A stretch of DNA of 37,931 nt from Wenzhouxiangella sp. XN79A (lineage in GTDB: Bacteria; Pseudomonadota; Gammaproteobacteria; Xanthomonadales; Wenzhouxiangellaceae): contig NZ_JAAWWS010000163.1 of assembly GCF_012272825.1 (NCBI RefSeq), positions 1 through 37,931 on the forward strand. The letters are read 5' to 3'. The notes under the pieces were generated by a model that searched no databases, was not told where the DNA came from, and was given only the letters and a program-made list of their open reading frames with translations. Positions 29,266-37,929 of the stretch are shown one piece after another. Every line of letters starts with the position of its first letter. Positions within the stretch are counted from its first letter, which is position 1. The position numbers and the translations under genes are program-made.

Positions 29266-32200
29266 TCAGGAAGCGGCCATGGCCACCGCCTTTTCCAGGT
29301 CCACCGAAACGAGTCGGGAAATCCCCGGCTCGCGCATCGTCACCCCCAGCATCTGGTGCGCCACCTCCATCGTCACCTTGTTGTGGGTGACGAACAGGAA
29401 CTGCACCCGGTCCGACATCTCGCGGACCAGTTCGGAGAAGCGGCCCACGTTGGCGTCGTCGAGCGGCGCGTCGACCTCGTCGAGCAGGCAGAACGGCGCC
29501 GGGTTCAGGTTGAAGATCGAGAACACGAAGGCCACCGCGGTCAGCGCCTTCTCGCCGCCGGACAGCAGGTGGATGCGGCTGACCCGCTTGCCCGGGGGCC
29601 GCGCCAGGATCGCCGCGCCGGCGGTCAACCAGTCGTCGCCGACCATCTCCAGCGTGCCGTGGCCGCCGCCGAACAGGCGCGGGAACAGCGTTTCCAGGTT
29701 GCGGTTGACCCGCTCGAAGGTGTCCTTGTACTTGGTCCGCGTGGTCTTGTCGATCCGCGCGATCGCGCTTTCCAGCGTTTCCAGCGCCTCGGTCAGGTCG
29801 GCGTGCTGACGGTCGAGGTAGTCCTTGCGCTTGGACTCCTCGTCGAACTCCTCGATCGCGGCCAGGTTGACCGGCTCCAGGCGCCGGATGCGCTCTTCGA
29901 GCCGGGCCAGCTCGTCGACCCAGGCCTGCGCCTCGGCGTCGTCGGGCAGGCCCTCGACCAGCGCCTCGAGCTGGCCGCCGAGCTCCTCGATGCGTGAGGC
30001 ATACCGCTCGACCCCGATTTCCAGCTCGCGCAGCCGGAGCCGGTGGTTGGACTGCTGCTGGCGAATCTCTTCGGCATCGGCGGCGGACTTCTGGCGCGCC
30101 TGGTCGTGGCCGCGCCACTGGGCCTCGAGCTCGTCGAGCTCGGCCCGGGCGGCCTTCAGCCGGTTCTCGACTTCGAGCCGGCGCTCCAGCAGGCCGTCGC
30201 GCCTGGCCGCCTGCTCGCGCTCCGGCGCATCGCCCCGCGCGAGCGCTTCGGACAGCTCCAGGTAGCGGCCCTGCAGCTGGCCGATCTGGGTATCCATGCG
30301 CTTGATCGCCTGCTTCAGCGAGTCCAGGCTGGCCCGGCACGATTCCAGCTTCAGCGCATGCTGTTCGCGCGCCTCGCGGGCTTCGCGGTACTGGTGGCGA
30401 GCCCGTTCGCGAACCTGCTGCTGCTCGGCCCGGGCCCTGTCCAGCGCCTGCTGTTCGGCGTCCTGGGTTTCCAGTTCTTCCAGCGCCGACTGCAGTTCGC
30501 GGCGCACGGCGGCCACGGTTTCGCGGTCGCCCTGCTGACGCTTCTCCAGCGCCTCGCGCTCCTGCGCAGCCTGCTCGCGCTGCTTGCTCAGGGCGTCGCG
30601 GCGATTGTCCTGTCCGGCCTTGATGCCGGCCAGTTCGGCCCGCTTGGCCCGGCGACGATCGACTTCGGCGCGGGCCTGCTCGACCGCCTCGACGGCCGCC
30701 TTGTCGAGCTCGGTGGCCTCGCCCAGCTCGCCGCTGCGGCGCTCGATCGCCTGGTCCAGCTCGGCCAGCGAGGCTTCCAGCGCGCGGATTTCCTGCTGGC
30801 GGGCCAGTCGGCCGTCGCCGGCGTCGGCCTGCCCGCCGCGCCAGATCCAGCCCGGACCGCGCCAGGTGCCGTCGGGCGTGATCACCGACTCGTGCGGCGC
30901 CAACTCGGCCAGCGTCCGATTCGCCGCCTCGGCATCGTCGGCCAGCCGGACGCTGCCCAGCACGCCGGACAGCGCGCCGGCGCCGTCGACCACGGCGGCC
31001 AGGGTACCGGCAGGCATCGTCGGGGCGGCCGACGGATCGACCAGGCCCAGCGGCCCGGTCGGCAGCGCGGTCGGCAGCGCGCCGTCGACCAGCCGCGCGC
31101 TGAGCCAGTGCTCGAGCACGGTCTCGGCCGCGGCCTGCCAGCGATCCTCGACCTTCAGCGACTCCAGCAGCCGCGGCGCGCCATCGAGGCCGCGCTCGGC
31201 CAGCCAGCGCTCGCGGTCGACGTCGGAGCGATCCGGCTCGTTCAGCGTCTTCAGTGACTGCAGCCGGCCCTGGGCCTCGTGACGGCGGCCGCGATCGGCT
31301 TCCAACGCCTGCTTGAGCCGATCGATCGTGCCGCGGCGTTCGTCGCGGGCCGCGCGGGCCTCGGCCAGCGCCCGGTCGGCCGCCTCCAGCGCCTGCTCGA
31401 CCTCGGCCAGCTGCTCGGCCGTGGCGCGGGCTTCCCGGTCCAGCGCTTCGAGCCGGCCCTCGTCGTCGGAACGCATCCGGCCCAACCGTTCGGCGGCCTG
31501 GTTCATGCGCTCGTCGAGATGCTCCAGGCGCAGCTTCAGCAGTTCGACCTGCTGGCGATTCTTCGCCCCACCCTGCTGGCAGGCGCTCAGCGCGTCCTGG
31601 CGGGCGGTCAATTCGCGGTCGGCGCTGTCGAGATCGGCCCGCGCGGTTTCTTCCTGCTCGCGCGCGGACTTCAGCGCCGGCTCGAGCTCGGCCATGCGCT
31701 GGGTGACCTGCTCGACCTGGGCCTTGTCGAGCACCAGGTGCTGCTGAAGCTCGTTGAGCTGAGACTCGGTTTCGGTGTATTCGGCCTGCTGGCGCTGACG
31801 CAGTTCGCGGGCGTGCTCGATGGCCTGCTCCAGCCGGGCGATCTCGCCGCCGACTTCGTAGAGCTCGGCCTGGACCTTCGAGGCGTGATCGGAGGCGCTG
31901 TGCTGCTTCTCGCGCAGCTGTTCCAGCGCCTTCTCGGCTTCGCGCTGCGCGGCCATCGCCTGCTCCAGAGCGGTCTCGGTCTGTTTCAGCGCCTTCGACT
32001 GCGCCTCGACATCGCCGCGCGCCTTGCGCCAGCGCAGCGCGGTCAGCCGCGCTTCGTCTTCCCGGTAGCGGTCCTTGAGCTTGCGATAGCGCTCGGCGGC
32101 CTTGGCCTGGCGCTGCAGCTTGGCCAGCTGCTTGCCGACTTCCTCGCGCAGGTCGGCCAGCCGTTCCAGGTTCTCGCGGGTGTGCTTGATGCGGTTCTCG

Positions 32201-32739
32201 GTCTCGCGCCGTCGCTCCTTGTACAGCGAGATGCCAGCGGCCTCTTCCAGGAAGCCGCGCAGCTCTTCGGGCCGGGCCTCGACGATCTGCGAGATCATGC
32301 CCTGCTCGATGATCGCGTAGCTGCGCGGACCCAGCCCGGTGCCGAGGAACAGGTCGGTGATGTCCTTGCGGCGGCAGCGGCTGCCGTTGAGGAAATACAG
32401 CGACTGGCCGTCGCGGCTGACCTGGCGGCGCACGGCGATCTCGTTGTACTTGGCGTATTCACCGCCGGCCCGGCCGTCGGCGTTGTCGAACACCAGCTCG
32501 ACGGTGGCGGTGGTGACCGGCTTGCGGGCGCTGGAGCCGGAAAAGATCACGTCGCTCATCGATTCGCCGCGCAGCTGACGGGCCGACGATTCGCCCATCA
32601 CCCAGCGCACCGCGTCGATGATGTTGGACTTGCCGCAGCCATTGGGCCCGACGATGCCCATCAGGTTGGACGGGAACTTGATCGTGGTCGGATCGACGAA
32701 GGACTTGAATCCGGCCAGCTTGATGGCGGTCAGGCGCAT
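29266..32739 (-). CDS. smc: Chromosome partition protein SMC
   Basis: SMC is the ATPase of the bacterial condensin that, with ScpA and ScpB, folds and separates chromosomes. The 1157-residue protein has the N-terminal head with Walker [10 protein letters not shown] and the start [16 protein letters not shown]. Two long coiled-coil arms rich in Glu, Arg, Ala and Gln flank a hinge (about 500-640, [18 protein letters not shown] onward). The C-terminal head has the signature [11 protein letters not shown] and Walker [14 protein letters not shown]. This is an SMC-type rather than MukB-type condensin, consistent with scpA and scpB about 2 kb away. The gene is divergent from queF. Confidence 0.98.
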   Translation of the reverse strand: MRLTAIKLAGFKSFVDPTTIKFPSNLMGIVGPNGCGKSNIIDAVRWVMGESSARQLRGESMSDVIFSGSSARKPVTTATVELVFDNADGRAGGEYAKYNEIAVRRQVSRDGQSLYFLNGSRCRRKDITDLFLGTGLGPRSYAIIEQGMISQIVEARPEELRGFLEEAAGISLYKERRRETENRIKHTRENLERLADLREEVGKQLAKLQRQAKAAERYRKLKDRYREDEARLTALRWRKARGDVEAQSKALKQTETALEQAMAAQREAEKALEQLREKQHSASDHASKVQAELYEVGGEIARLEQAIEHARELRQRQQAEYTETESQLNELQQHLVLDKAQVEQVTQRMAELEPALKSAREQEETARADLDSADRELTARQDALSACQQGGAKNRQQVELLKLRLEHLDERMNQAAERLGRMRSDDEGRLEALDREARATAEQLAEVEQALEAADRALAEARAARDERRGTIDRLKQALEADRGRRHEAQGRLQSLKTLNEPDRSDVDRERWLAERGLDGAPRLLESLKVEDRWQAAAETVLEHWLSARLVDGALPTALPTGPLGLVDPSAAPTMPAGTLAAVVDGAGALSGVLGSVRLADDAEAANRTLAELAPHESVITPDGTWRGPGWIWRGGQADAGDGRLARQQEIRALEASLAELDQAIERRSGELGEATELDKAAVEAVEQARAEVDRRRAKRAELAGIKAGQDNRRDALSKQREQAAQEREALEKRQQGDRETVAAVRRELQSALEELETQDAEQQALDRARAEQQQVRERARHQYREAREAREQHALKLESCRASLDSLKQAIKRMDTQIGQLQGRYLELSEALARGDAPEREQAARRDGLLERRLEVENRLKAARAELDELEAQWRGHDQARQKSAADAEEIRQQQSNHRLRLRELEIGVERYASRIEELGGQLEALVEGLPDDAEAQAWVDELARLEERIRRLEPVNLAAIEEFDEESKRKDYLDRQHADLTEALETLESAIARIDKTTRTKYKDTFERVNRNLETLFPRLFGGGHGTLEMVGDDWLTAGAAILARPPGKRVSRIHLLSGGEKALTAVAFVFSIFNLNPAPFCLLDEVDAPLDDANVGRFSELVREMSDRVQFLFVTHNKVTMEVAHQMLGVTMREPGISRLVSVDLEKAVAMAAS

Positions 32740-32887
32740 GGAGTGTGAGCTTCTCTCGCTGATGAAGGGGGCGCCCGACCGATGTCGGTCCGGCGTCGAC
32801 GCGGGTCCGCCCCCGGTGAATTATTCTATGTCGAACGAGCTATTGTGCCTTCAAAATCCCGCCCACGTCAGACGTACAGGACCCCGA

Positions 32888-33277
32888 ATGTCGAGCCAAC
32901 CCAGCAAGGACCTCGAGACCTTTCCGAACCCGCGCCCGGAGATCGATTACACGATCCACATCCGGGTGCCCGAATTCACCTGCCTCTGCCCGAAGACCGG
33001 CCAGCCGGACTTTGCCGAACTGCGCATCGACTACGTGCCGGATGAGCGCTGCGTGGAGCTGAAATCACTGAAGCTCTACGCCTGGTCGTTCCGCGACGAG
33101 GGCGCGTTCCACGAAGCGGTCACCAACCGGATCCTGGCCGACCTGGTCGCCGCCACGGCCCCGCGCTTCATGCGGCTGACCGCGGAGTTCAACGTCCGCG
33201 GCGGCGTCTACACCGACGTGGTCGTCGAACACCGTGCCGAGGGCTGGACGCCGCCGGTCCGGGTCGATCTGCCCTGA
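32888..33277 (+). CDS. queF: NADPH-dependent preQ0 reductase QueF (unimodular type)
   Basis: QueF reduces the nitrile of preQ0 to preQ1, the next step after QueC. At 129 residues it is the short unimodular form rather than the 280-residue form of Escherichia coli. Seen are the nucleophile Cys34 and Asp41 in [14 protein letters not shown], the QueF motif region [20 protein letters not shown], and the C-terminal [12 protein letters not shown]. The start ATGTCGAGCC has AGGA 7 nt upstream; in-frame codons upstream read through the smc promoter region and are rejected. It converges on the PpiC-type gene. Confidence 0.96.
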   Translation: MSSQPSKDLETFPNPRPEIDYTIHIRVPEFTCLCPKTGQPDFAELRIDYVPDERCVELKSLKLYAWSFRDEGAFHEAVTNRILADLVAATAPRFMRLTAEFNVRGGVYTDVVVEHRAEGWTPPVRVDLP

Positions 33278-33293
33278 ACCCGACCGGGCAGGC

Positions 33294-33320
33294 CGCGGGC
33301 GAGCGCTGAGCGAGCCCGCG
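33294..33320. terminator. Stem-loop between the convergent queF and PpiC-type genes
   Basis: CGCGGGC (33294-33300) pairs with GCCCGCG (33314-33320) around a 13-nt loop. It lies in the 55-bp gap between two convergent genes and could serve both strands, but no clear T run follows. Confidence 0.4.
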
Positions 33321-33332
33321 CCCGCCCCCCGA

Positions 33333-34226
33333 TCAGCCGTTGCCGGCGCTCGCGCCGGCGTCGCCGTCGGCATCGCCGGTCTCACCGGTCTCACCGGTCG
33401 CTGCATCCATCGGCAGCATCGGCACGATCTCGGCGTCCTCGAACAGGCTTTCGACCAGCGCCTCGCTGCGCTGGCTCGCCAGCGTCCGGCGGATGCCTTC
33501 GCGAACCTCGTCCAGCGGCGGCGGCTCCAGCGCTTCGGTCTCGACCAGGCGGACGGCCAGCCAGCCCTGGCCCATGGCCTGCGGCGTGGGCAGGACCTGA
33601 CCGGGCTCGGCCGCGGCCAGCGCCTCGCCGAAGGTCGCCGGCACCTGGCTGGAATCGATCCAGTTCGGCCGCAGCACCTGCAGGCCGGCGGCTTCCGCCT
33701 CGCTCGCCATGGCGCTGAAGTCGCGCTGCCCCCCGGTCACCGAGTCCAGCGCATCCAGCGCGCCGGACTGGTCCGGGAACTGCACCGCCTCGATCCGGTA
33801 GCGTCGGTCGCCGGCGCGCTCGACCTGCTCGCGATAGACGCGCGCGATCTCCGACTCCGTCACCGGATTCCGTTCCTGGAAGCCCTCGAGGAACCGGACA
33901 TTGGTCAGCCGCAGGTCGTTGATCCGCCGCTCGGCGCGCATCTTGGCCGTGTCGACCATGCCCTGGTCGCGCGCCGCGTTGGCCACGGCCTGCAGCCGGA
34001 TCAGGCCGTCGAGCAGTTCGCGCATCCGGTCGGTCTCGTCTTCGGACACGCCGCGGGCCTCCATGGTGACCTCGAGCATGGCCTTGGTCACCGGCTCGCC
34101 GCCGACCTCGACCAGCACGACGTCGTCCTCATGGACCCACTGGTCGCCGCCCGGCTGGCCGCAACCGGCGATCAGCACGGCAAGAGAGGCAAGAATTACG
34201 TATTTTTTCAATGGATTGGAAATCAT
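33333..34226 (-). CDS. PpiC/SurA-type peptidyl-prolyl isomerase lipoprotein
   Basis: This is a lipoprotein of about 297 residues related to periplasmic folding factors. The start at 34226 (MISNPLKKYVILASLAVLIAGC) gives a clear signal with lipobox IAGC. Residues about 35-150 are helical and SurA-N-like (GEPVTKAMLEVTME, LLDGLIRLQAVANAARDQG). A divergent parvulin-type domain follows (about 155-265), with FPDQSGALDALDS, FSAMASEAEAAG and GWLAVRLVETEAL. The C-terminus is acidic, Gly-rich and low in complexity. Isomerase activity is not certain because the parvulin core is degenerate; a chaperone role is equally possible. It follows bolA by 25 bp and is likely in one unit with yciI-bolA. Confidence 0.82.
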   Translation of the reverse strand: MISNPLKKYVILASLAVLIAGCGQPGGDQWVHEDDVVLVEVGGEPVTKAMLEVTMEARGVSEDETDRMRELLDGLIRLQAVANAARDQGMVDTAKMRAERRINDLRLTNVRFLEGFQERNPVTESEIARVYREQVERAGDRRYRIEAVQFPDQSGALDALDSVTGGQRDFSAMASEAEAAGLQVLRPNWIDSSQVPATFGEALAAAEPGQVLPTPQAMGQGWLAVRLVETEALEPPPLDEVREGIRRTLASQRSEALVESLFEDAEIVPMLPMDAATGETGETGDADGDAGASAGNG

Positions 34227-34251
34227 TTCAAGACTCGGTGAAAAGTGGATT

Positions 34252-34524
34252 TCAGACCGCATCGGCGGCCACGACCTCGATCGTCAGCGCGTGGATATCG
34301 GTCTGCATCAGCTCGCCCATCGCGTCGTACACGGCACGGTGCTGCGCCAGCCGGGGCAGCGCGGCCAGCCGGTCCGACCCGATCCGGACCCGAAAGTGCC
34401 CGCGGCCGTCGCGCGCGCCCGGGTGGCCCACGTGCAGGTGCGACTCGTCGATCACCTCCAGCGCCGCCGGTTCGAAGGCGCGTTCCAGACGATCGCGGAT
34501 CATCGCCACGCGTTCGGCGGTCAC
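34252..34524 (-). CDS. bolA: BolA family protein
   Basis: BolA-type proteins work with monothiol glutaredoxins in iron-sulfur cluster handling, and some also affect transcription. The 90-residue protein has IRDRLERAFEPAALEVIDES, the loop SHLHVGHPGARDGRGHFRVRI and the conserved end RHRAVY-like AQHRAVYDAMGELMQTDIHAL. The GTG start at 34524 overlaps the yciI stop (GTGA), giving coupled translation; ATG at 34503 is an alternative. The gene is easy to miss because it lies inside a much longer spurious frame that runs antisense to scpA. Confidence 0.92.
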   Translation of the reverse strand: MTAERVAMIRDRLERAFEPAALEVIDESHLHVGHPGARDGRGHFRVRIGSDRLAALPRLAQHRAVYDAMGELMQTDIHALTIEVVAADAV

Positions 34525-34820
34525 GGCAGCACCGCCTTGAACGGCCGCACGTCGGCGCCGGTCCATGCGCCGCTTGCAATGTACGGGTCGGCCTCGGCCC
34601 AGGCCCGCGCGTCGTCCAGCGACGCGAACTCGGCCACCACCAGCGACCCGGTGAAACCGGCCGGTCCGGGATCTTCGGCGTCGATCGCCGGCAGCGGCCC
34701 GGCCAGCACCAGGCGACCCTCGTCGCGCAGCGCTTCGAGCCGGGCCAGGTGCTCGCCGCGACTGGCGGCGCGCTGCAAGCGACTGTCGTCGGCATCGATG
34801 CCGAGAATCATGTAGAGCAT
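34521..34820 (-). CDS. yciI: YciI family protein
   Basis: This 99-residue single-domain protein of the YciI (dimeric alpha/beta-barrel, ferredoxin-like) family has an unsettled function. Seen are the start MLYMILGIDADDS, HLARLEALRDEGRLVLAGPLPAID with the conserved His and Asp, and GFTGSLVVAEFASLDDARAWAEADPYIASG. The end VRPFKAVLP matches the Escherichia coli protein closely. It is followed by bolA with a 4-bp overlap and is divergent from scpA across 97 bp. This yciI-bolA-PPIase order is common in gammaproteobacteria. Confidence 0.95.
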   Translation of the reverse strand: MLYMILGIDADDSRLQRAASRGEHLARLEALRDEGRLVLAGPLPAIDAEDPGPAGFTGSLVVAEFASLDDARAWAEADPYIASGAWTGADVRPFKAVLP

Positions 34821-34917
34821 CTTCGAGATCCGGTCCGGATGGATGGGAGAACACCTGCGTTCGACCGGGCAGTATAACGAGCGCACCGGCCCGGAGCGGG
34901 CTGCTACACTGCCGCGA

Positions 34918-35805
34918 ATGAGCGAAGCCCCCATCACCGAACACGCCCCGGACGACGCTTCGGACCCGGCCGCCGAGCCGCGCCCCGATGCCGTGGAGCC
35001 GGAGCACAACCGCCAGCAGCAGATCCCGCTGGCCACGGTGCGCGGCGAGCCGCTGCTGAAGCTGCCCGACGACCTCTACATTCCGCCGGACGCACTGGAA
35101 GTCTTCCTCGACGCCTTCGAGGGCCCGCTCGACCTGCTGCTGTACCTGATCCGCCGGCAGAACCTCGAGATTCTCGACATCCCGATCGCCGAGATCACGC
35201 GGCAGTACACCGGCTACATCGAGATGATGCAGGACATGCGGCTGGAACTGGCCGCCGAATACCTGGTCATGGCCGCCATCCTGGCCGAGATCAAGTCGCG
35301 GATGCTGCTGCCCCGCCCCGAGCCCGAGGCCGAGGAGGAAGGCGACCCGCGCGCGGAGCTGGTGCGCCGGCTGCAGGAATACGAACGCTTCAAACAGGCC
35401 GCCGAGGACCTCGACCAACTGCCGCGCCTGGAACGCGACATCGCCGTGGCCAGCGCCGAGATCGTCGAACACAAGCCGATCCGGGTCCCGCCCGAGCTCG
35501 ACCTGAAGGAGCTGCTGCTGGCCCTGCGCGACGTGATGGCCCGCGCCGAGCTGTTCGCCCAGCACCATATCCAGTCCGAGCCGCTGTCGGTGCGCGAACG
35601 CATGAGCCGCATCGTGCAGTCGCTGAAGCAGAAGGAATTCGTCCGCTTCGAGGAAATGTTCGACCTCGAAGAGGGCCGCCTCGGCGCCGTCGTCACCTTC
35701 CTGGCCCTGCTCGAACTGCTGCGCGAGCACCTGGTGGACCTGGTCCAGCAGGAACTGTTCGGCCAGATCTACCTGAGGGCGCCGGGTGCGGAGGGTGCTT
35801 CTTGA
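34918..35805 (+). CDS. scpA: Segregation and condensation protein ScpA
   Basis: ScpA is the kleisin that bridges the SMC heads and binds ScpB. The 295-residue protein has an acidic disordered N-terminus (about 1-45) and then the conserved region VFLDAFEGPLDLLLYLIRRQNLEILDIPIAEIT. Next come the helical middle (EYLVMAAILAEIKSRMLLP) and the C-terminal winged-helix that contacts the SMC head (RFEEMFDLEEGRLGAVVTFLALLELL). The start MSEAPITEH at 34918 is preferred over the in-frame ATG at 34843, which would cover the likely promoter (TATAAC at 34873-34878). scpB follows after 175 bp filled with repeats. Confidence 0.96.
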   Translation: MSEAPITEHAPDDASDPAAEPRPDAVEPEHNRQQQIPLATVRGEPLLKLPDDLYIPPDALEVFLDAFEGPLDLLLYLIRRQNLEILDIPIAEITRQYTGYIEMMQDMRLELAAEYLVMAAILAEIKSRMLLPRPEPEAEEEGDPRAELVRRLQEYERFKQAAEDLDQLPRLERDIAVASAEIVEHKPIRVPPELDLKELLLALRDVMARAELFAQHHIQSEPLSVRERMSRIVQSLKQKEFVRFEEMFDLEEGRLGAVVTFLALLELLREHLVDLVQQELFGQIYLRAPGAEGAS

Positions 35806-35815
35806 AACACGAAGA

Positions 35816-35835
35816 AACCGCAGATGAACGCGGAT
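35816..35835 (+). repeat. Interspersed repeat copy between scpA and scpB
   Basis: AACCGCAGATGAACGCGGAT resembles the right arm of the repeat between kdsA and eno (AACCGCAGATTACGCGGAT on the minus strand at 12274-12292). It starts 11 bp after the scpA stop. Confidence 0.5.
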
Positions 35836-35886
35836 GAGAATCCAGACCGGATCACCTCCCGTCCACTCCACGCACCCACCGCCGCC

Positions 35887-35970
35887 GTTCACTGAAAACT
35901 GTTCACTGAAAACTGTTCACTGATAACTGTTCACTGAAAACTGTTCACTGATAACTGTTCACTGATAACT
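35887..35970 (+). repeat. Six tandem copies of a 14-bp unit upstream of scpB
   Basis: The unit GTTCACTGAWAACT is repeated six times without interruption. The variable base gives the series A, A, T, A, T, T. The array ends 10 bp before the scpB start, so it forms the whole scpB leader and covers the place where a ribosome binding site would lie. The unit contains no Shine-Dalgarno-like sequence. Confidence 0.95.
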
Positions 35971-35980
35971 GAATCCCCTG

Positions 35981-36940
35981 ATGGATCCCGACAAACTCAA
36001 ACAATACGTCGAAGCCGCGCTGCTGGCCGCCGGACAGCCGATGACGCTGGCCCAGTTGAACGGCCTGTTCGACGAGGACGAACAGCCCGGCCACTCGCTG
36101 TTGCGCCAGTCGTTGGCCGCGCTGGACGCCGAACTGGAAGGGCGCGCGGTCGAGCTGGTCGAAGTCGCCGGCGGCTACCGCCTGCAGGTCCGGCAGAAGC
36201 TGATGCCGGTCATCTCGAAGATGTGGGCCGAGAAACCGCCGAAGTACTCGCGCGCCCTGCTCGAGACCCTGGCCATCATCGCCTACCGCCAGCCGATCAC
36301 GCGCGGCGAGATCGAACAGATCCGCGGCGTTTCGCTGAGCGCGAACATCCTCAAGACACTGCAGGAACGCGAATGGATCAAGACCGTCGGCCACCGCGAC
36401 GTACCCGGCAAGCCCGAGCTGCTGGGCACGACCCGTGAATTCCTGGACTACTTCAACCTGAAGGGCCTGGACGACCTGCCGACGCTGGCCGAGATTCGCG
36501 ACCTCGACAACCTGGAACCCGAACTGCAGCTGGCCGATCCCGATCGGCCGGCAAGCGAGAGGCCGAACGATGAGCAAGCGAACGAAGCGGAACCCGAAGG
36601 CCCGCAGGAGCCGGACGAGCGAGACGAACAGCACCTCGACGAGCGACCGGACGCCCCGGAAGACCCTGTCGACGAAGAAACCGGCGGCGACGAAGAAGGC
36701 GGCGACGAAGAAGGCGAGGTCGAAGCCGGCGACACCGGCGGCCGGGACGACGAAGAAGACGACTTCGAAGGCTGCGACGAAGAGGACGACGAAGAAGACG
36801 ACGGGCCCGAACCGCGATCGCCGGACTTCGACGCCGACGAAGACGACGACGAACCCGACGACGCCGAACTCGAAGACGGCGAACAAGAAGACGGCGAACA
36901 AGAAGCGTTCGACGAAGACGACCAGCGTCGGCCGGACTGA
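35981..36940 (+). CDS. scpB: Segregation and condensation protein ScpB with long acidic tail
   Basis: ScpB is the winged-helix partner of ScpA in the SMC condensin. Residues 1 to about 165 are the normal protein: LKQYVEAALLAAGQPMTLAQL, GGYRLQVRQKLMPVI, PPKYSRALLETLAIIAYRQPITRGEIEQIRG, and KPELLGTTREFLDYFNLKGLDDLP. The family is usually about 180-220 residues; this one has 319. From residue 197 on, 67 of 123 residues are Asp or Glu and only six are Arg, with no Lys. That tail is read from the same DNA as the start of rluB in the +1 frame (36570-36940). ATG at 35981 follows the tandem 14-bp repeats and lacks a clear ribosome binding site. Confidence 0.95.
   Translation: MDPDKLKQYVEAALLAAGQPMTLAQLNGLFDEDEQPGHSLLRQSLAALDAELEGRAVELVEVAGGYRLQVRQKLMPVISKMWAEKPPKYSRALLETLAIIAYRQPITRGEIEQIRGVSLSANILKTLQEREWIKTVGHRDVPGKPELLGTTREFLDYFNLKGLDDLPTLAEIRDLDNLEPELQLADPDRPASERPNDEQANEAEPEGPQEPDERDEQHLDERPDAPEDPVDEETGGDEEGGDEEGEVEAGDTGGRDDEEDDFEGCDEEDDEEDDGPEPRSPDFDADEDDDEPDDAELEDGEQEDGEQEAFDEDDQRRPD
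36570..36940 (+). other. 371-nt out-of-frame overlap of scpB and rluB (dual coding)
   Basis: The rluB frame is +1 relative to scpB, since 36570 minus 35981 leaves remainder 1. Purine-rich runs such as GACGAAGAAG read as Asp-Glu-Glu in scpB and Thr-Lys-Lys in rluB, so one stretch encodes an acidic and a basic chain at once. In the rluB frame I find no ATG, GTG or TTG between 36941 and the S4 domain that begins near codon 145, so translation must begin inside the overlap; ATG 36570 is preceded by GAGAGG 7 nt upstream. Confidence 0.85.
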
Positions 36941-37808
36941 CCGCAAGCGACGCGGCGTCGACCGCGACAGCCGGCGGCCCGTCTCGACCCCGCCCGAAGC
37001 CGGCGAGCGGCTGCAGAAGCTGCTGGCCGGCGCCGGGCTGGGCTCGCGCCGCGCGCTGGAGACGAAGATCGCCGACGGCGCCGTGCGGATCAACGGCAAG
37101 CGCGCCGAGCTCGGTACACGTGCCGTCGAGGGCGATCGGATCCAGGTCGACGGCCGCAGCTTCACCGTTCATGCCGAACCGGCCCGCCACCGCACGCTGA
37201 TCTATCACAAGCCCGAAGGCCAGGTCACCACCCGCTCGGACCCCGAAGGCCGGCGGACGGTCTTCGACGCGCTGCCGAAGCCGCCGAGCGGACGCTGGAT
37301 CGCGATCGGCCGGCTCGACCTGAACACCGCCGGGCTGCTGGTGCTGACCACCGACGGCGAACTGGCCAACCGGATGATGCACCCGTCGGGCAACGTCGAC
37401 CGCGAATACCTGTGCCGGATCCGCGGCCGGGTCGACGATGCCGACCTGGCCCGGCTGCTCGAAGGCGTGCAGCTCGAGGACGGCACGGCCCGCTTCAGCG
37501 ACCTGGTCATCGGCGAGGAAACCGCCGGTCACACCTGGTACACCGTCACCATCATGGAAGGCCGCAACCGCGAAGTCCGCCGCCTGTGGGACGCCGTCGG
37601 CGCCCAGGTCGCGCGGCTCAAGCGCGTGCGCTTCGGTCCGATCTTCCTGCCCGCCAAGCTCACGCCCGGCCGCTGGCAGACCCTGAACCCGGCCGACCAT
37701 CGGGTCCTGCGAGAAGACGTCGGCCTGCCCGGCCGCGCCAACGAACTCCGTGCCTTCGACGACGCCAGACCCGAGCGCGAACCGAGGCCTCCTCGGCGTG
37801 GGCGCTAG
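36570..37808 (+). CDS. rluB: 23S rRNA pseudouridine synthase RluB with basic N-terminal extension
   Basis: RluB modifies U2605 (Escherichia coli numbering) of 23S rRNA. The 412-residue protein has an S4 domain (about 145-190, GERLQKLLAGAGLGSRRALE, DGAVRINGKRA) and the RsuA/RluB catalytic domain with IYHKPEGQVTT and catalytic Asp in IGRLDLNTAGLLVLTTDGELA. It continues EYLCRIRG, VTIMEGRNREVRRLWDAVG and LKRVRFGPI. The N-terminal 124 residues carry 38 Lys/Arg and only four acidic residues, in histone-H1-like runs (TKKAATKKA, TANKKTANKK), and are encoded entirely over the acidic tail of scpB. A charged N-terminal or C-terminal extension on RluB is known in other bacteria and may help RNA binding. 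Confidence 0.94.
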   Translation: MSKRTKRNPKARRSRTSETNSTSTSDRTPRKTLSTKKPAATKKAATKKARSKPATPAAGTTKKTTSKAATKRTTKKTTGPNRDRRTSTPTKTTTNPTTPNSKTANKKTANKKRSTKTTSVGRTDRKRRGVDRDSRRPVSTPPEAGERLQKLLAGAGLGSRRALETKIADGAVRINGKRAELGTRAVEGDRIQVDGRSFTVHAEPARHRTLIYHKPEGQVTTRSDPEGRRTVFDALPKPPSGRWIAIGRLDLNTAGLLVLTTDGELANRMMHPSGNVDREYLCRIRGRVDDADLARLLEGVQLEDGTARFSDLVIGEETAGHTWYTVTIMEGRNREVRRLWDAVGAQVARLKRVRFGPIFLPAKLTPGRWQTLNPADHRVLREDVGLPGRANELRAFDDARPEREPRPPRRGR

Positions 37809-37830
37809 TGGGCCACTCCTCGTGTGACGT
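37805..37830 (+). repeat. Second copy of the queC-end repeat motif, after rluB
   Basis: GCCACTCCTCGTGTGACGT (37812-37830) matches 18 of 19 bases of GCCACTCATCGTGTGACGT at 25235-25253. It is preceded by CTAGTGGGCCA (37805-37815), identical to the start of the hairpin at 25254. The rluB stop TAG lies inside this motif, as the queC stop does in the other copy. Confidence 0.7.
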
Positions 37831-37832
37831 AT

Positions 37833-37929
37833 GGAATGCGCCTGAATCGACAGTGCAAGGCGCGGCCCGCAGTGAATGGCCAGCCCTCTACAAGGGACCA
37901 ACGCCGGAATGTCGGTTCAGGCGCGCTCC
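37833..37929. repeat. Palindromic repeat at the right edge of the window
   Basis: GGAATGCGCCTGAATCGACA (37833-37852) is inverted at 37910-37929 with three mismatches. The 57-bp interior contains AAGGCGCGGCCCGC and ACAAGGGACCAACGCC, with no reading frame of note. It may continue past the window. It lies where a terminator for rluB would be expected but has no T run in view. Confidence 0.6.

Noticed and set aside
34252-35892. A 546-codon minus-strand frame containing bolA
   Set aside because: Only the last 90 codons are protein-like (BolA); the rest is antisense to scpA and out of frame with yciI.
35887-35970. CRISPR or iteron origin for the 14-bp tandem array
   Set aside because: The units are contiguous without spacers, and no replication initiator gene or DnaA-type box is nearby.
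37205-37901. Minus-strand frames opposite rluB (101 and 482 codons)
   Set aside because: They are antisense to the catalytic domain of rluB, with arginine-rich shadow composition.
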